Of a stretch of 51,670 nt of DNA, positions 1 to 8,095 are shown piece after piece. The notes under the pieces are model-generated. The model ran no database searches. It had not been told where the DNA came from and saw only the letters and a list, made by a program, of their open reading frames with translations. The number at the start of each line of letters is the position of its first letter. The stretch's first letter is position 1. A program made the position numbers and the translations under genes. Source of the stretch: Pseudarthrobacter sp. AL07 (GTDB taxonomy: Bacteria > Actinomycetota > Actinomycetes > Actinomycetales > Micrococcaceae); NCBI RefSeq assembly GCF_029960665.1, contig NZ_JASBRB010000022.1, positions 1 through 51,670 of the forward strand, given 5' to 3'.

Positions 1-92
1 AGTGTTCAATTCGGGGTTCACATACTGGGTTTAACACTCTCCGCCTGACTTTAAAAGCCTCCACACCGACCAAGCCAATCGGAATTACTCAT

Positions 93-1205
93 CTAGGACG
101 CCGGCCGCACGGCCCGGAGAACCCGGTGGAGGCTCAGAAGGATGGACTCGGAGGCTGTTACCGTCGAATCTTCCTGGACCCGCTCCGCAACCGTTGCCAT
201 ACCGGCCTCCACCGCCGACTTTGCGGCAGCGAACAGCCGCCGCTGGTCTGCTTCATCCTCACCGTCGAACGAGGCCAGGAGTTCGCCGGTGGCGGTCATG
301 GCCGCGGCCAGGGGCGCACTGTCGTTGAAAGGCACCGTGTATGGTGCCTCGTCCGTCCAGATGACATCGGACAGGACTTCTGTCATGTCCTGGATGTGGA
401 ATGTCACCCGCTCCAGATCGCGAAGGTTGCGGTAGTCGAGATCCACATCGCGAGGATGGAGCCGGCGGCGCGGATTGGCGCGGCGGCTCGCGTCAGCCTC
501 CCGCACGAGATGGCGGACCGTGCTGGCTGCTTCGGCCAGCTCGGTCGACCGGCGGGACCAGTCCTCATGCTCGGGAGGCCACTTTTCAGTCAGGGCCGTT
601 CCCATGTCAGTCAGTTGCCGCCCGAGGGCCAGCCGGAGTTTGCCCAGGCTGGTGGCCGCCGCGTTGAAGTGTAGGGGAGGAAAGACCAGGAAGTTGACGG
701 CGATGCCCACCGAAACGCCGACACCCATCTGGATGAGGTAGCCATAGGAAAAGTCTTCCCGGTTGCTTCCGCCCACGAGAAGAACCAGCAGCGCCGCCGT
801 CGGAATCCAATCGCTGCCGGAGCCAATCCCGGGGAGGCCGCCGAGGAGCACGCCGATTCCCATCAGCACCGCTACAGTCAGCGGTGACGGATCACCAACA
901 ATGACGAGGGCAAATGCGAGCCCAATACCGAGAGCAAGGCCCACCAGCGCCTGGAGTCCTTGTCGGAATGATCCGGCCACGTTGTGGTACATCGACACCA
1001 GCGCCCCAAGCGGCGCGTAGTACGGATACTCGGCAGCGGATCCTGGCATCAAGGGAGCAATGGCAAAAGCCAGGCCGGCGGCGAGAGCCGCCTTCGCGGC
1101 CAACTGCAGCCGCTGTAGCGTGAATGCGGACGAGAGCCCCGCCAGCGAACTCTTTAGGTGGCGGGATCCAGCGGCGGGCCGGTGTTGCGCTTGAGTGTCA
1201 CCCAT
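93..1205 (-). CDS. FUSC-family (aromatic acid exporter-like) membrane protein
   Basis: This 370-residue protein has an N-terminal half made of closely spaced hydrophobic segments (about residues 30-180, including AALAAGLAFAIAPLMPG and ALVGLALGIGLAFALVIV). The C-terminal half is soluble, helical and rich in Arg/Glu. That is the layout of the short FUSC / aromatic-acid-exporter-like proteins, which sit in the cytoplasmic membrane and are thought to export small organic anions. The substrate cannot be read from sequence. The ATG at 1205 is supported by a TAATGT hexamer 7 nt upstream, so the mRNA is probably leaderless. It lies downstream of the GST-like gene on the same strand, separated by about 300 bases that hold a decayed coding remnant. 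The family call is fairly firm and the transport function is inferred. Confidence 0.75.
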   Translation of the reverse strand: MGDTQAQHRPAAGSRHLKSSLAGLSSAFTLQRLQLAAKAALAAGLAFAIAPLMPGSAAEYPYYAPLGALVSMYHNVAGSFRQGLQALVGLALGIGLAFALVIVGDPSPLTVAVLMGIGVLLGGLPGIGSGSDWIPTAALLVLLVGGSNREDFSYGYLIQMGVGVSVGIAVNFLVFPPLHFNAAATSLGKLRLALGRQLTDMGTALTEKWPPEHEDWSRRSTELAEAASTVRHLVREADASRRANPRRRLHPRDVDLDYRNLRDLERVTFHIQDMTEVLSDVIWTDEAPYTVPFNDSAPLAAAMTATGELLASFDGEDEADQRRLFAAAKSAVEAGMATVAERVQEDSTVTASESILLSLHRVLRAVRPAS

Positions 1206-1212
1206 CGGACTT

Positions 1213-1241
1213 ACATTAGGTGCAGACGTTTGCTACCACAA
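1213..1241 (-). promoter_or_regulatory. Leaderless promoter of the FUSC gene
   Basis: On the minus strand, a TTGTGG -35 (1236-1241) and a TAATGT -10 (1213-1218) are separated by 17 nt. The -10 ends 7 nt before the ATG at 1205, so transcription should begin at or very near the start codon. There is no Shine-Dalgarno sequence. Confidence 0.55.
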
Positions 1242-1512
1242 TCCCGACGCCGGCCGCCGGAACTCCGCAGCCAGCCGATGCGCTTTGCCCTCCGTGCGTC
1301 CGTCCTCCGACTGCAGTGGGAGATGGCCAAAGCCAAGACCATACGCGGGATCGGCGAACCCCAGCGCAGCGCGCCTGCTCCTGCAGGGGATCGACGTCGT
1401 AGAGGACAACGCGCCGGCGGAGGTCCTCCATCATGATGCCGATGGTGAGGGCGTGGTGGCCGAAGCAGTTGCCGGGACTCCAGGCCGGACTCTCCCGGGC
1501 CAGCCGAACGGG
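1233..1512 (-). pseudogene. Decayed coding remnant after the GST-like gene
   Basis: Directly after the TAG that ends the GST-like gene, the same reading frame stays open and protein-like, reading ...SPGNCFGHHALTIGIMMEDL... then RRRVVLYDVDPLQEQ. Near 1370 the protein-like signal moves to another frame (ALGFADPAYGLGFGHLPLQ, then SEDGRTEGKAHRLAAEF) and runs to a TAG at 1233-1235. A coding-like stretch that needs a frame change, with no plausible start of its own, suggests the 3' end of a broken gene. I do not recognise the family. It could instead be non-coding high-GC sequence that happens to lack stops. Confidence 0.35.
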
Positions 1513-2643
1513 CTAATATGCGCCTTCCTGATGCTGCCCTGCTCCGTGCCCGGGAGTGACCTCTTCGCCGGGACGCACTGGCCCCGGTGGGGTGCCGTCG
1601 CCGAATGGGCGGCCTCCCAGCGCTTGCCTGGCGTGTGGCTCCAGCCAGCAGGACAGATCGGGGCCTTGCGGTACGATCCCGGTGGGGTTGATGTCCTCGT
1701 GGACGACGTAATAGTGCTGCTTGATCTGGACGAAGTCGATTGTGTCGCCGAAGCCGGGAGTCTGGAAGAGGTCCCGCGCGTAGCCCCAGAGGGCCGGTAG
1801 TTCAGTTAACTTTTGCCGGTTGCACTTAAAATGCCCGTGGTACACGGCATCGAACCTGGCCAAGGTGGTGAAGAGCCGCACGTCGGCGTCGGTGATGGTA
1901 TCGCCCACGAGGTACCGCTGTCCGGTGAGGTGTTCTTCGAGCCAGTCCAGCGCAGTCCACAGGCGGGAATGGGCCGAGTCGTAGGCCTCCTGCGAGCCTG
2001 CAAACCCGCAGCGGTAGACGCCGTTGTTAATCTCGGTGAAGACGCGCTTGTTGACGGCGTCAATTTCAGCGCGGAGGTGTTCGGGGTAAAGGTCAGGCGC
2101 GCCGACCCTATGGAAGCGGGTCCATTCGGTGGCGAAGTCCAGAGTGATCTGGGGGAAGTTGTTGGTGACCACCGCGCCACTGGCAACATCCACGATGGCT
2201 GGCACCGTAATGCCACGAGGGTAGTCCGGAAAGCGCCGAAAATAAGCGCTCTGGATGCGCTCGATGCCTAGGACCGGGTCCACCCCACCCGGATCGAGGT
2301 CAAAGGTCCAAGACCGTGCATCGTGGGTAGGGCCGGGCTGGCCAAGGGAGAGGGCATCCTCCAACCCAAGGAGCCTCCGCACAATCACGGTCCGGTTCGC
2401 CCAGGGGCATGCCCTCGCCGCAATCAGCCGGTACCGCCCGGCTTCGACAGGCCACCCCGGCTCGCCGTTGAGGCCGGGGCGGCCGTCGCGGGTGATCCGG
2501 TCCTCGATGTAGTTCGTGTCCCGGTTGAACTCCGCACCGCCGGTCACATATGCGCCCCGCGTGCTGTGGCTGGCGCCGGAGTCCGTGCCGTCGGCCACAG
2601 CTGCGATCACGGCTGGTTGCGCTCTCGACGATTCCTGGTTCAT
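1513..2643 (-). CDS. Xi-class glutathione S-transferase / glutathionyl-hydroquinone reductase-like
   Basis: The 376-residue protein has the ECM4/YqjG (GS-hydroquinone reductase) layout: a thioredoxin-like N-terminal domain with the active-site motif C79-P-W-A, then an all-helical C-terminal domain with the family blocks DADVRLFTTLARFD and YARDLFQTPG. Family members reductively remove glutathione from quinone adducts using the CPW(A/G) cysteine. Actinobacteria use mycothiol, so the physiological thiol may differ. The tail ending in GQHQEGAY is Pro/Gly-rich and somewhat long for the family. The ATG at 2643 follows TAAGCT by 7 nt, which points to a leaderless transcript whose -10 overlaps the stop of the M50-like gene 10 nt upstream. 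Family assignment is strong; the substrate is unknown. Confidence 0.85.
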   Translation of the reverse strand: MNQESSRAQPAVIAAVADGTDSGASHSTRGAYVTGGAEFNRDTNYIEDRITRDGRPGLNGEPGWPVEAGRYRLIAARACPWANRTVIVRRLLGLEDALSLGQPGPTHDARSWTFDLDPGGVDPVLGIERIQSAYFRRFPDYPRGITVPAIVDVASGAVVTNNFPQITLDFATEWTRFHRVGAPDLYPEHLRAEIDAVNKRVFTEINNGVYRCGFAGSQEAYDSAHSRLWTALDWLEEHLTGQRYLVGDTITDADVRLFTTLARFDAVYHGHFKCNRQKLTELPALWGYARDLFQTPGFGDTIDFVQIKQHYYVVHEDINPTGIVPQGPDLSCWLEPHARQALGGRPFGDGTPPGPVRPGEEVTPGHGAGQHQEGAY

Positions 2644-2650
2644 ACGGACC

Positions 2651-2656
2651 AGCTTA
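2651..2656 (-). promoter_or_regulatory. Leaderless -10 of the GST-like gene
   Basis: TAAGCT on the minus strand ends 7 nt before the ATG at 2643 and overlaps the TAA stop of the upstream M50-like gene. No convincing -35 is visible. Confidence 0.45.
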
Positions 2657-3391
2657 GCTAGCAGTGCTCAGGATTACCGAAATAGGCTGCCAGGCGACTA
2701 TCCACGACCCTGCAATTACGGCTACAAACAGCGCGATCCAGACACCGGATGGGATCGACGTTGCCCGGTACAGCAGATACGCATCGGAACTGGCCAGCCT
2801 GTCACGGCGCCGCAGGTGCACATTGGTCAGCTTTGCCAAGTCCCGAACGGCGGCCACCAGCAACGCCATGCCAAGAACGATTGCAATGTGGCCGGTGAAG
2901 TGGCTCGGCACAACAGTAACCAGCAGCCCGCCTCCTACGACGGCGAGGCCCGTAATCAGCAGCCCCGCGACGTTTCGGATGAACACGAGCGAGACCAGAA
3001 GGATCAGGGTTCCTGTGGCCAGTGCCGCCGGACCCCAGCCGGCGAAACCGGAGATGACCAGAGCAGCGCCGGTCAGGGCAGGAACTGGATACCCCCAGAA
3101 TCCCGACCAGACGGCCGCGGCCCGGCCGCGGCTGTAACTGGTAGTTGTGCCTGAGTGGTCCAAGCGGAGCCGGATACCGCCCAGTCGTTGGCCGCTCATG
3201 ACGGCGGCGAAGGCATGGCCCAGTTCGTGCGTAGCGGTGGCCAGGAGTCCAAAGTACTTCCAAGTGGCCCGGGGGATGGACAGTGCCGTTGCCAAAGCCA
3301 ACACCACAGCCAGTTCGGCCACCGTGACCTGGGGGATGGCGGCACGGCTGAAGGCTTCAATGATCCGCTGCCACACTTGATCAGGAATCAA
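2654..3391 (-). CDS. M50-family (site-2-protease-like) membrane metallopeptidase
   Basis: The 245-residue integral membrane protein carries the zinc-protease motif H55-E-L-G-H59 in the hydrophobic context LLATATHELGHAFAAVMSG, followed by about five further membrane segments. The family is the M50B-like group of small actinobacterial proteins. These lack PDZ or CBS domains, and many have no known substrate. The track start is a TTG at 3391 preceded by GGGGAACGACC, which could serve as a ribosome-binding site; a GTG 15 nt further in is the alternative. The gene is followed 10 nt later by the GST-like gene on the same strand. Protease activity is inferred from the motif alone. Confidence 0.75.
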   Translation of the reverse strand: MIPDQVWQRIIEAFSRAAIPQVTVAELAVVLALATALSIPRATWKYFGLLATATHELGHAFAAVMSGQRLGGIRLRLDHSGTTTSYSRGRAAAVWSGFWGYPVPALTGAALVISGFAGWGPAALATGTLILLVSLVFIRNVAGLLITGLAVVGGGLLVTVVPSHFTGHIAIVLGMALLVAAVRDLAKLTNVHLRRRDRLASSDAYLLYRATSIPSGVWIALFVAVIAGSWIVAWQPISVILSTAS

Positions 3392-3513
3392 GGTCGTTCC
3401 CCACCGGGCGGGGAGTAGTGATTGTCAGCCATAGCACTCTACGGTACTAGAGGGATGGTTCACCGCCGTCTCCTGCCCTGTCGCTTGGGGCGCTCAACGA
3501 ATCGAGGAATGCC

Positions 3514-3978
3514 GTGACCACTTTGAAGGAACGCCTGCACGCAGATGTTGTGGTGCATATGAAGGAGCGCAACAAAACCGCACTGACAACGGTGCGCAAC
3601 ATCCTGGGCGAGATCGAAACACGGGAGAAGTCGGGAAAGGCGCCTATTATCCTGGACGACGCCCAAGTGACCTCGTTGTTACAGAAAGAGGCTGCAAAAC
3701 GACGTGACACAGCGAGGATCTACATAGACGCCAGCGAATCCGAGCGCGCGGCGGCTGAGATCGCCGAGGCGGAAGTTATTGAGGCCTACCTTCCCCAGCC
3801 CCTGACGGCGGCTGAAGTCGAGGCCATTATTGATGCGACCATCGATGCGCTGCGGAATGAAGGCATGGAGCCCGGGATGCGTCAGCTGGGCGCCGTGATG
3901 AAGCCCGTCACAGCCAAAGTCGCCGGGCGCTTCGACGGCAAGGCCGTCAGCGAGATCGTACGCAGCCGCCTCAGCTGA
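3514..3978 (+). CDS. GatB/YqeY domain protein
   Basis: This 154-residue stand-alone YqeY-type protein is mostly helical and charged. Family hallmarks are the N-terminal LKERLHADVVVHMKERNK block, the EKSGKAPIILDDAQV segment and the C-terminal GAVMKPVTAKVAGRFDGKAV block, which resembles the tail domain of the amidotransferase subunit GatB. Full-length members are about 150 residues, so this one looks complete. Its role is unclear; a tRNA-linked function has been proposed from the GatB similarity. The start is a GTG at 3514. It faces the M50-like gene divergently and is convergent with the DUF4193 gene, with a hairpin between them at 4006-4034. Confidence 0.85.
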   Translation: MTTLKERLHADVVVHMKERNKTALTTVRNILGEIETREKSGKAPIILDDAQVTSLLQKEAAKRRDTARIYIDASESERAAAEIAEAEVIEAYLPQPLTAAEVEAIIDATIDALRNEGMEPGMRQLGAVMKPVTAKVAGRFDGKAVSEIVRSRLS

Positions 3979-4005
3979 GCCATCAGACCGTCCTGGCAAC
4001 GGGAA

Positions 4006-4034
4006 AGGCACGCCTACTGAACGTGGGCGTGCCT
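4006..4034. terminator. Hairpin between convergent YqeY and DUF4193 genes
   Basis: A 9-bp perfect stem (AGGCACGCC at 4006-4014 with GGCGTGCCT at 4026-4034) encloses an 11-nt loop. Read on the minus strand the stem is followed by TTTCCC, so it fits best as the terminator of the DUF4193 gene and possibly serves both. Confidence 0.5.
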
Positions 4035-4089
4035 CAACTTCCTGCTGGCGGAACTCTGCCGCCACGGAATAGTATCCGGTGTTTTTGAC

Positions 4090-4392
4090 TCAGCCTTCGC
4101 AATCAGTGCAGTAGCTGTGTCCGTCTTTCTGCCGCGCAATCTGGGATCGGTGCCGTACCAGGAAGCAGGAGTAGCACGTGAACTCGTCCTCAGCCTGCGG
4201 AATAACCTGCACGACCAATTCCTCGGCAACGAACTCGCCCCCGGGAACGCCGGCGCCATCCAGCCCGTCGGCCTCATCGAGCTCGAGGACGACACTGCGG
4301 GCGTCCGGTGCATTGGCGGACTGCAGTGCCTCGAGTGAGTTGTCCTGCGACTCCTTGACGTCGGAGCGAAGTTCGTCGTAATCGGTTGCCAC
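4090..4392 (-). CDS. DUF4193 zinc-ribbon-like protein
   Basis: This 100-residue acidic protein begins MATDYDELRSDV and ends with two CxxC pairs, C73-YS-C76 and C95-TD-C98, spaced like a zinc ribbon. It matches the actinobacterial DUF4193 family in length and layout. The middle (residues 35-70) is rich in Asp/Glu. The start is a GTG at 4392. Function is unknown; small zinc-ribbon proteins of this kind are often linked to transcription or translation, but nothing here shows that. It lies just beyond the tRNA-Leu gene on the same strand. Confidence 0.85.
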   Translation of the reverse strand: MATDYDELRSDVKESQDNSLEALQSANAPDARSVVLELDEADGLDGAGVPGGEFVAEELVVQVIPQAEDEFTCYSCFLVRHRSQIARQKDGHSYCTDCEG

Positions 4393-4702
4393 TTAGGTGT
4401 ATCTCTTTTCTTTGGTTCGTCTGTCGCGTATGCAACGTACAGCATCCGGCGGGTATTCCCCAATAGCCTGGCAAGAAAATTTCTCTGCAGAGCGTATATT
4501 TCCCAGCCGACACCAGCTGGGATCGGTGTCGGGTGACGTTGGGCACCCTGGTGCTCCGGATAGAAAAAACCAGTAGCCACGTCCAAGCCAGGCAAGTATG
4601 ACCCTCCAGCCAACCGGCCCGTGGTGAAGGGCGACTTCAAGGGGGCCAGCCGGCGGGGTTGGCTTCACGGCCCCAGCCCAGGCCCTGGACCGAAAACAGA
4701 AA
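4393..4702. other. Intergenic region between DUF4193 gene and tRNA terminator
   Basis: About 310 bases without a credible gene. A 208-residue minus-strand reading frame crosses it but runs over the DUF4193 gene in another frame, with no family features and no ribosome-binding site. The part near 4393-4440 is relatively AT-rich and should contain the DUF4193 promoter, but I could not pick a confident -10/-35 pair. Confidence 0.4.
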
Positions 4703-4736
4703 AAAACCCTTGGAATCCTTAGATTCCAAGGGTTTT
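4703..4736. terminator. Bidirectional intrinsic terminator downstream of tRNA-Leu
   Basis: A 15-bp perfect stem (4703-4717 with 4722-4736, core ACCCTTGGAATC) has a 4-nt CTTA loop and an A tract on one side and a T tract on the other. It is a textbook intrinsic terminator in both directions and lies 8 nt past the tRNA 3' end. Confidence 0.85.
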
Positions 4737-4743
4737 TCCCTTG

Positions 4744-4827
4744 TGCGCGGAGGGGGACTTGAACCCCCACCCCCTTTCGAGGACTAGCACCTCAAGCTAG
4801 CGCGTCTGCCATTCCGCCACCCGCGCA
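4744..4827 (-). tRNA. tRNA-Leu (anticodon GAG)
   Basis: Read on the minus strand, the 84-nt gene has a 7-bp acceptor stem (TGCGCGG with CCGCGCA), a D arm, an anticodon stem CTAGC/GCTAG closing the loop TTGAGGT (anticodon GAG, reading CUC), an extended variable arm typical of class II tRNA-Leu, and a T arm with GGTTCAAGTCC. The CCA end is not encoded. The terminator at 4703-4736 follows. Confidence 0.95.
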
Positions 4828-4998
4828 GGTGGTAATTCGGACAACGTTCACGCCTTTCAGCGTTTCGCTTTTCTCCGAAGCAGCGAGAAAAACTCTAACA
4901 CGAACTTTCCGGAATCATGGAATCGGGACTGATGGGTAGGCTGAAGGAACACGAGAACGCAGGTTGTTTGCAGCCTTTCCACTGTCCTAGGAGTTTCT

Positions 4999-6303
4999 AT
5001 GTCTGACATCCGTGCCGAGGATGAAGTTGTCCGGATCTGCCAGGAGCTCATCCGCATCGATACATCGAACTACGGTGACGGTTCGGGGCCGGGGGAGCGG
5101 GTGGCCGCCGAGTACACAGCCGGGCTGATCGAGGAAGTGGGCCTCGCCGCCGAGATTTTCGAGTCGGCGCCGGGACGGGCAAGCGTTGTCACCCGGATGG
5201 CCGGTGAAGATCCGTCCGCCAGTGCGCTGGTAGTTCACGGGCACCTAGATGTGGTTCCCGCCTTGCGTGAGCAGTGGTCAGTTGATCCCTTTGGTGCAGA
5301 ACTCAAGGATGGACTCATCTGGGGCCGCGGCGCCGTGGACATGAAGGACATGGACGCCATGATCCTTGCTGTGATGCGGGATTTGGCCAGATCCGGGCGC
5401 AAGCCCAAGCGCGACATAATTTTTGCCTTCTTCGCCGACGAGGAAGCCGGCGGTGAGTACGGTGCCCGCTACGCGGTCGAGAAGCGGCCCGAGCTCTTCG
5501 AAGGCGCCACCGAGGCCATCTCGGAGGTAGGCGGATTCTCGGCAACCATCGGCGGGCAGCGCACGTACCTCCTGCAGACGGCCGAGAAGGGCATCTCATG
5601 GCTACGCCTGGTGGCGCACGGCCGGGCAGGCCACGGCTCCCAGATCAACACGGACAACGCTGTCACCAGGCTGGCTGCTGCGGTAACCCGGATCGGTGAG
5701 TACAAGTGGCCGATTGAGCTGACGCCCACCACACGGCAGTTCCTGGACGGCGTGACCGAACTCACAGGGGTGGAGTTCGATCCCGACAATCCGGATCGCC
5801 TGCTGGACCAACTCGGAACGGTGGCCCGCTTTGTGGGTGCAACCCTGCAGAACACCACCAACCCCACGCTGCTCAAGGGCGGCTACAAGCACAACGTCAT
5901 CCCGGAATCGGCTGAGGCCCTGGTGGACTGCCGGACGCTCCCGGGCCAACAGGACCACGTCCTGGAGATCGTGCGCGAGCTTGCCGGTTCCGGTGTCGCC
6001 GTCAGCTACGTGCACAGCGACGTCTCGCTTGAGGTCCCGTTCGCCGGAAACCTGGTGGATTCCATGATCGACGCCCTGCACACCGAGGATCCGGGGGCGA
6101 AAGTGCTTCCCTACACGCTCTCCGGCGGCACGGACAACAAATCATTGAGCCGGCTCGGCATCACCGGCTACGGCTTCGCTCCCCTCCAGCTGCCCGATGA
6201 TCTCGATTTCACCGGGATGTTCCACGGTGTGGACGAGCGGGTTCCGGTGGATTCGCTGAAGTTCGGCGCCCGGGTGCTCAACACGCTCCTCACCAATTAC
6301 TGA
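4999..6303 (+). CDS. M20-family metallopeptidase
   Basis: The 434-residue protein has the M20 (ArgE/DapE/CPG2-like) metal-binding motifs in order: H82-L-D84 in VVHGHLDVVPA, bridging D114 in RGAVDMKDMDA, and the catalytic E148-E149 pair in FADEEAGG. The dimerisation domain follows (residues about 200-310, with AHGRAGHGSQ), and a late His in MFHGVDERV supplies the last ligand. Family members hydrolyse amide bonds of dipeptides or N-acyl amino acids in the cytoplasm; the substrate is not evident. The ATG at 4999 follows CTAGGAG with good spacing. The acyl-CoA dehydrogenase gene starts 12 nt after its stop, suggesting a two-gene operon. Confidence 0.88.
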   Translation: MSDIRAEDEVVRICQELIRIDTSNYGDGSGPGERVAAEYTAGLIEEVGLAAEIFESAPGRASVVTRMAGEDPSASALVVHGHLDVVPALREQWSVDPFGAELKDGLIWGRGAVDMKDMDAMILAVMRDLARSGRKPKRDIIFAFFADEEAGGEYGARYAVEKRPELFEGATEAISEVGGFSATIGGQRTYLLQTAEKGISWLRLVAHGRAGHGSQINTDNAVTRLAAAVTRIGEYKWPIELTPTTRQFLDGVTELTGVEFDPDNPDRLLDQLGTVARFVGATLQNTTNPTLLKGGYKHNVIPESAEALVDCRTLPGQQDHVLEIVRELAGSGVAVSYVHSDVSLEVPFAGNLVDSMIDALHTEDPGAKVLPYTLSGGTDNKSLSRLGITGYGFAPLQLPDDLDFTGMFHGVDERVPVDSLKFGARVLNTLLTNY

Positions 6304-6315
6304 GCCGGCCCGGAC

Positions 6316-7476
6316 GTGACGCCCGAGGAAATCCTTCCGGAGCCGCTGCTCGGGGCCATCCGTGGCCGGGCTGCGGGCTACGACCTAAACAACACCTTCT
6401 TCTTTGAAGACCTTGAGGAGCTGACCGCCGCCGGCTACCTCAAGCTCTTTGTGCCAGCGTCCGACGGCGGCCTGGGGCTTGGGCTGGAGGCGGCAGCACA
6501 GTGCCAGCGGCGGCTGGCTACGGCTGCCCCAGCCACCGCTTTGGCCATCAACATGCATCTGGTCTGGACCGGCGTCGCCCATGTCCTTGCCGCCAGGGGC
6601 GACCATTCCCTTGACTTCGTCCTTCAGGAGACGGCGCGCGGCGAGATCTATGCCTTCGGCAATTCCGAAGCCGGCAACGACTCAGTCCTCTTTGATTCAA
6701 AAACTGCAGCCTCGCCCTTGCCGGGCGGCGGGTACAGCTTCACGGGTACCAAGATCTTCACCAGCCTCTCGCCTGCCTGGACGCGGCTGGGTATCTTCGG
6801 CAAGGACACACTCGCCAGGGGAGGCGAAGGCGAACTGGTGCACGGATTCATCACCCGGGCGGCCGAGGGCTACTCCATCCTGGACGACTGGAACACCCTG
6901 GGTATGCGGGCCAGCCAGTCAAACACCACCGTCCTGGACGGCGTCGAGGTCCCGCCCGAGCGGATCTTCCGCAAACTCCCCGTGGGACCCAACAACGATC
7001 CGCTGATTTTCGCCATTTTCGCCTGCTTCGAGTCATTGCTGGCCGCCGTCTACACCGGAATCGGCGAACGTGCGCTGAACGTGGGTGTTGAGGCTGTCAA
7101 GCGCCGGACGTCGTTCAAGACTGCCGGCCGAAGCTATGCGCAGGATCCGGACATCCGCTGGAAGGTCGCGGAGGGCGCCATGGCCATGGATATCCTCTAC
7201 CCCCAACTGCTGACCGTCACCCGCGATGTGGATGCCGTGGTTGAGCACGGGCAGCAGTGGTTTCCGAAACTTGTGGGGCTGAAGGTCAACGCAACTGAAA
7301 CGGCCCGCCGCGTTGTGGACCTGGCCATCAGGGTAAGTGGCGGCTCCAGTTACTTTCGTGGGTCGGAGCTTGAGCGCCTGTACCGGGACGTGCTGGCCGG
7401 GATGTTCCATCCATCAGACGATGAGTCGGCGCACAACACCGTGGCGAACGCGTGGCTGGGTCCGTTGGAGGACTGA
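6316..7476 (+). CDS. Acyl-CoA dehydrogenase family protein
   Basis: The 386-residue protein has the acyl-CoA dehydrogenase fold order: a helical N-terminal domain (LEELTAAGYLKLFVPASDGG), a middle beta domain with the flavin-binding segment (TGTKIFTSLSPAW and GMRASQSNTTVLDGVEVP), and a C-terminal helical domain ending in RVSGGSSYFRGSELERLYRD. It probably uses FAD to oxidise a CoA thioester or a related substrate. I do not see an unambiguous catalytic glutamate in the usual place, and this sub-branch includes members with other activities. The start is a GTG at 6316, 12 nt after the M20 peptidase stop. It is convergent with the DUF5703 gene, with a 5-bp AGGCC/GGCCT hairpin at the junction. Confidence 0.8.
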   Translation: MTPEEILPEPLLGAIRGRAAGYDLNNTFFFEDLEELTAAGYLKLFVPASDGGLGLGLEAAAQCQRRLATAAPATALAINMHLVWTGVAHVLAARGDHSLDFVLQETARGEIYAFGNSEAGNDSVLFDSKTAASPLPGGGYSFTGTKIFTSLSPAWTRLGIFGKDTLARGGEGELVHGFITRAAEGYSILDDWNTLGMRASQSNTTVLDGVEVPPERIFRKLPVGPNNDPLIFAIFACFESLLAAVYTGIGERALNVGVEAVKRRTSFKTAGRSYAQDPDIRWKVAEGAMAMDILYPQLLTVTRDVDAVVEHGQQWFPKLVGLKVNATETARRVVDLAIRVSGGSSYFRGSELERLYRDVLAGMFHPSDDESAHNTVANAWLGPLED

Positions 7477-7499
7477 AAAGGCCGCTGGCCTGTTAGTCC

Positions 7500-7733
7500 C
7501 TACACGGTCCGCTGAACCTGCATCACCCGGCGGCGCAGCCAGAAGCGCCTGCCGCCGCCCAGATACAGCTTGCTGCGTTCCAGCTCCCACTTGCCGTACT
7601 CGGAATGCTCCACGAGCCGGCGCCTGGCGTCAGGCAGGGAATCGTCAGGGCTGACCGTCAGCACGAGGTACTCGTACTGCCTCAGAATGTCCCGTTCCCG
7701 CTGGACCGAGCTGGTGAGAAAATGTTCCTTCAT
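7500..7733 (-). CDS. DUF5703-family small protein
   Basis: A 77-residue basic protein starting MKEHFLTSSVQRERDILRQY and ending RRRVMQVQRTV. The length and the block YEYLVLTVSPDDSLPDARRR followed by LVEHSEYGKWELERSKLY fit the actinobacterial DUF5703 family. The ATG at 7733 was chosen because GGAGAG stands a few bases before it. The same frame stays open upstream to 8048, but that extension overlaps the acidic gene on the other strand and is unlikely to be translated. It is divergent from that gene with 39 nt between the starts. Function unknown. Confidence 0.75.
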   Translation of the reverse strand: MKEHFLTSSVQRERDILRQYEYLVLTVSPDDSLPDARRRLVEHSEYGKWELERSKLYLGGGRRFWLRRRVMQVQRTV

Positions 7734-7760
7734 TGCTCTCCATTTTCGTCCTTTTCCGGC

Positions 7761-7766
7761 TAACGT
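7761..7766 (+). promoter_or_regulatory. Leaderless -10 of the small acidic gene
   Basis: TAACGT ends 6 nt before the ATG at 7773. No Shine-Dalgarno is present. Confidence 0.45.
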
Positions 7767-7772
7767 GAAGTC

Positions 7773-8039
7773 ATGAGCATCGATCCGCGTGTCGCGCTTC
7801 AGTCCTTGACAACCGCCTTGGAAGAACACCTTATAGCAGCATCCAACCGGCGTGGCGATGGCGATCCCTCGGTTGAAGCGGCTTTTTTTGCGGTCGCGGA
7901 TGCGTTCGAAGTCTACGAAGACGCACTCTACGAGGCTTACAGCGAAGTTACACCCCTTCAGGTCTTCGATGATGAAGAAGATGAGGACGATGAAGCCGGC
8001 ATCGACGACGACGAAGACCTGGAAATCGTCCAGGACTAA
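7773..8039 (+). CDS. Small conserved-looking acidic protein
   Basis: This 88-residue protein has an ordinary helical first half (MSIDPRVALQSLTTALEEHL) and a strongly acidic tail (residues 65-88, runs of Asp and Glu such as DDEEDEDDEAG). I do not recognise a named domain. Similar short acidic proteins are found next to DUF5703 genes in Arthrobacter genomes, sometimes labelled primosomal protein, which I cannot support here. The coding call rests on the leaderless promoter signature, codon use like its neighbours and the position between real genes. Confidence 0.65.
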   Translation: MSIDPRVALQSLTTALEEHLIAASNRRGDGDPSVEAAFFAVADAFEVYEDALYEAYSEVTPLQVFDDEEDEDDEAGIDDDEDLEIVQD

Positions 8040-8095
8040 GAACACCACGCCGCCGGAGCGGGCACCACCCCAACACTGCGGCCCTGAACGGCGTG

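Noticed and set aside
3422..3445. Possible PafBC-type (RecA-NDp) promoter upstream of the YqeY gene: TTGTCAGCC, 9 nt, TACGGT
   Set aside because: Two bases of the TTGTCRGTG part differ and the spacing is one too long; YqeY is not a known DNA-damage gene.
4014..4640. 208-residue minus-strand frame over the DUF4193 gene
   Set aside because: It overlaps a recognised gene in another frame, lacks a ribosome-binding site and shows no family features.
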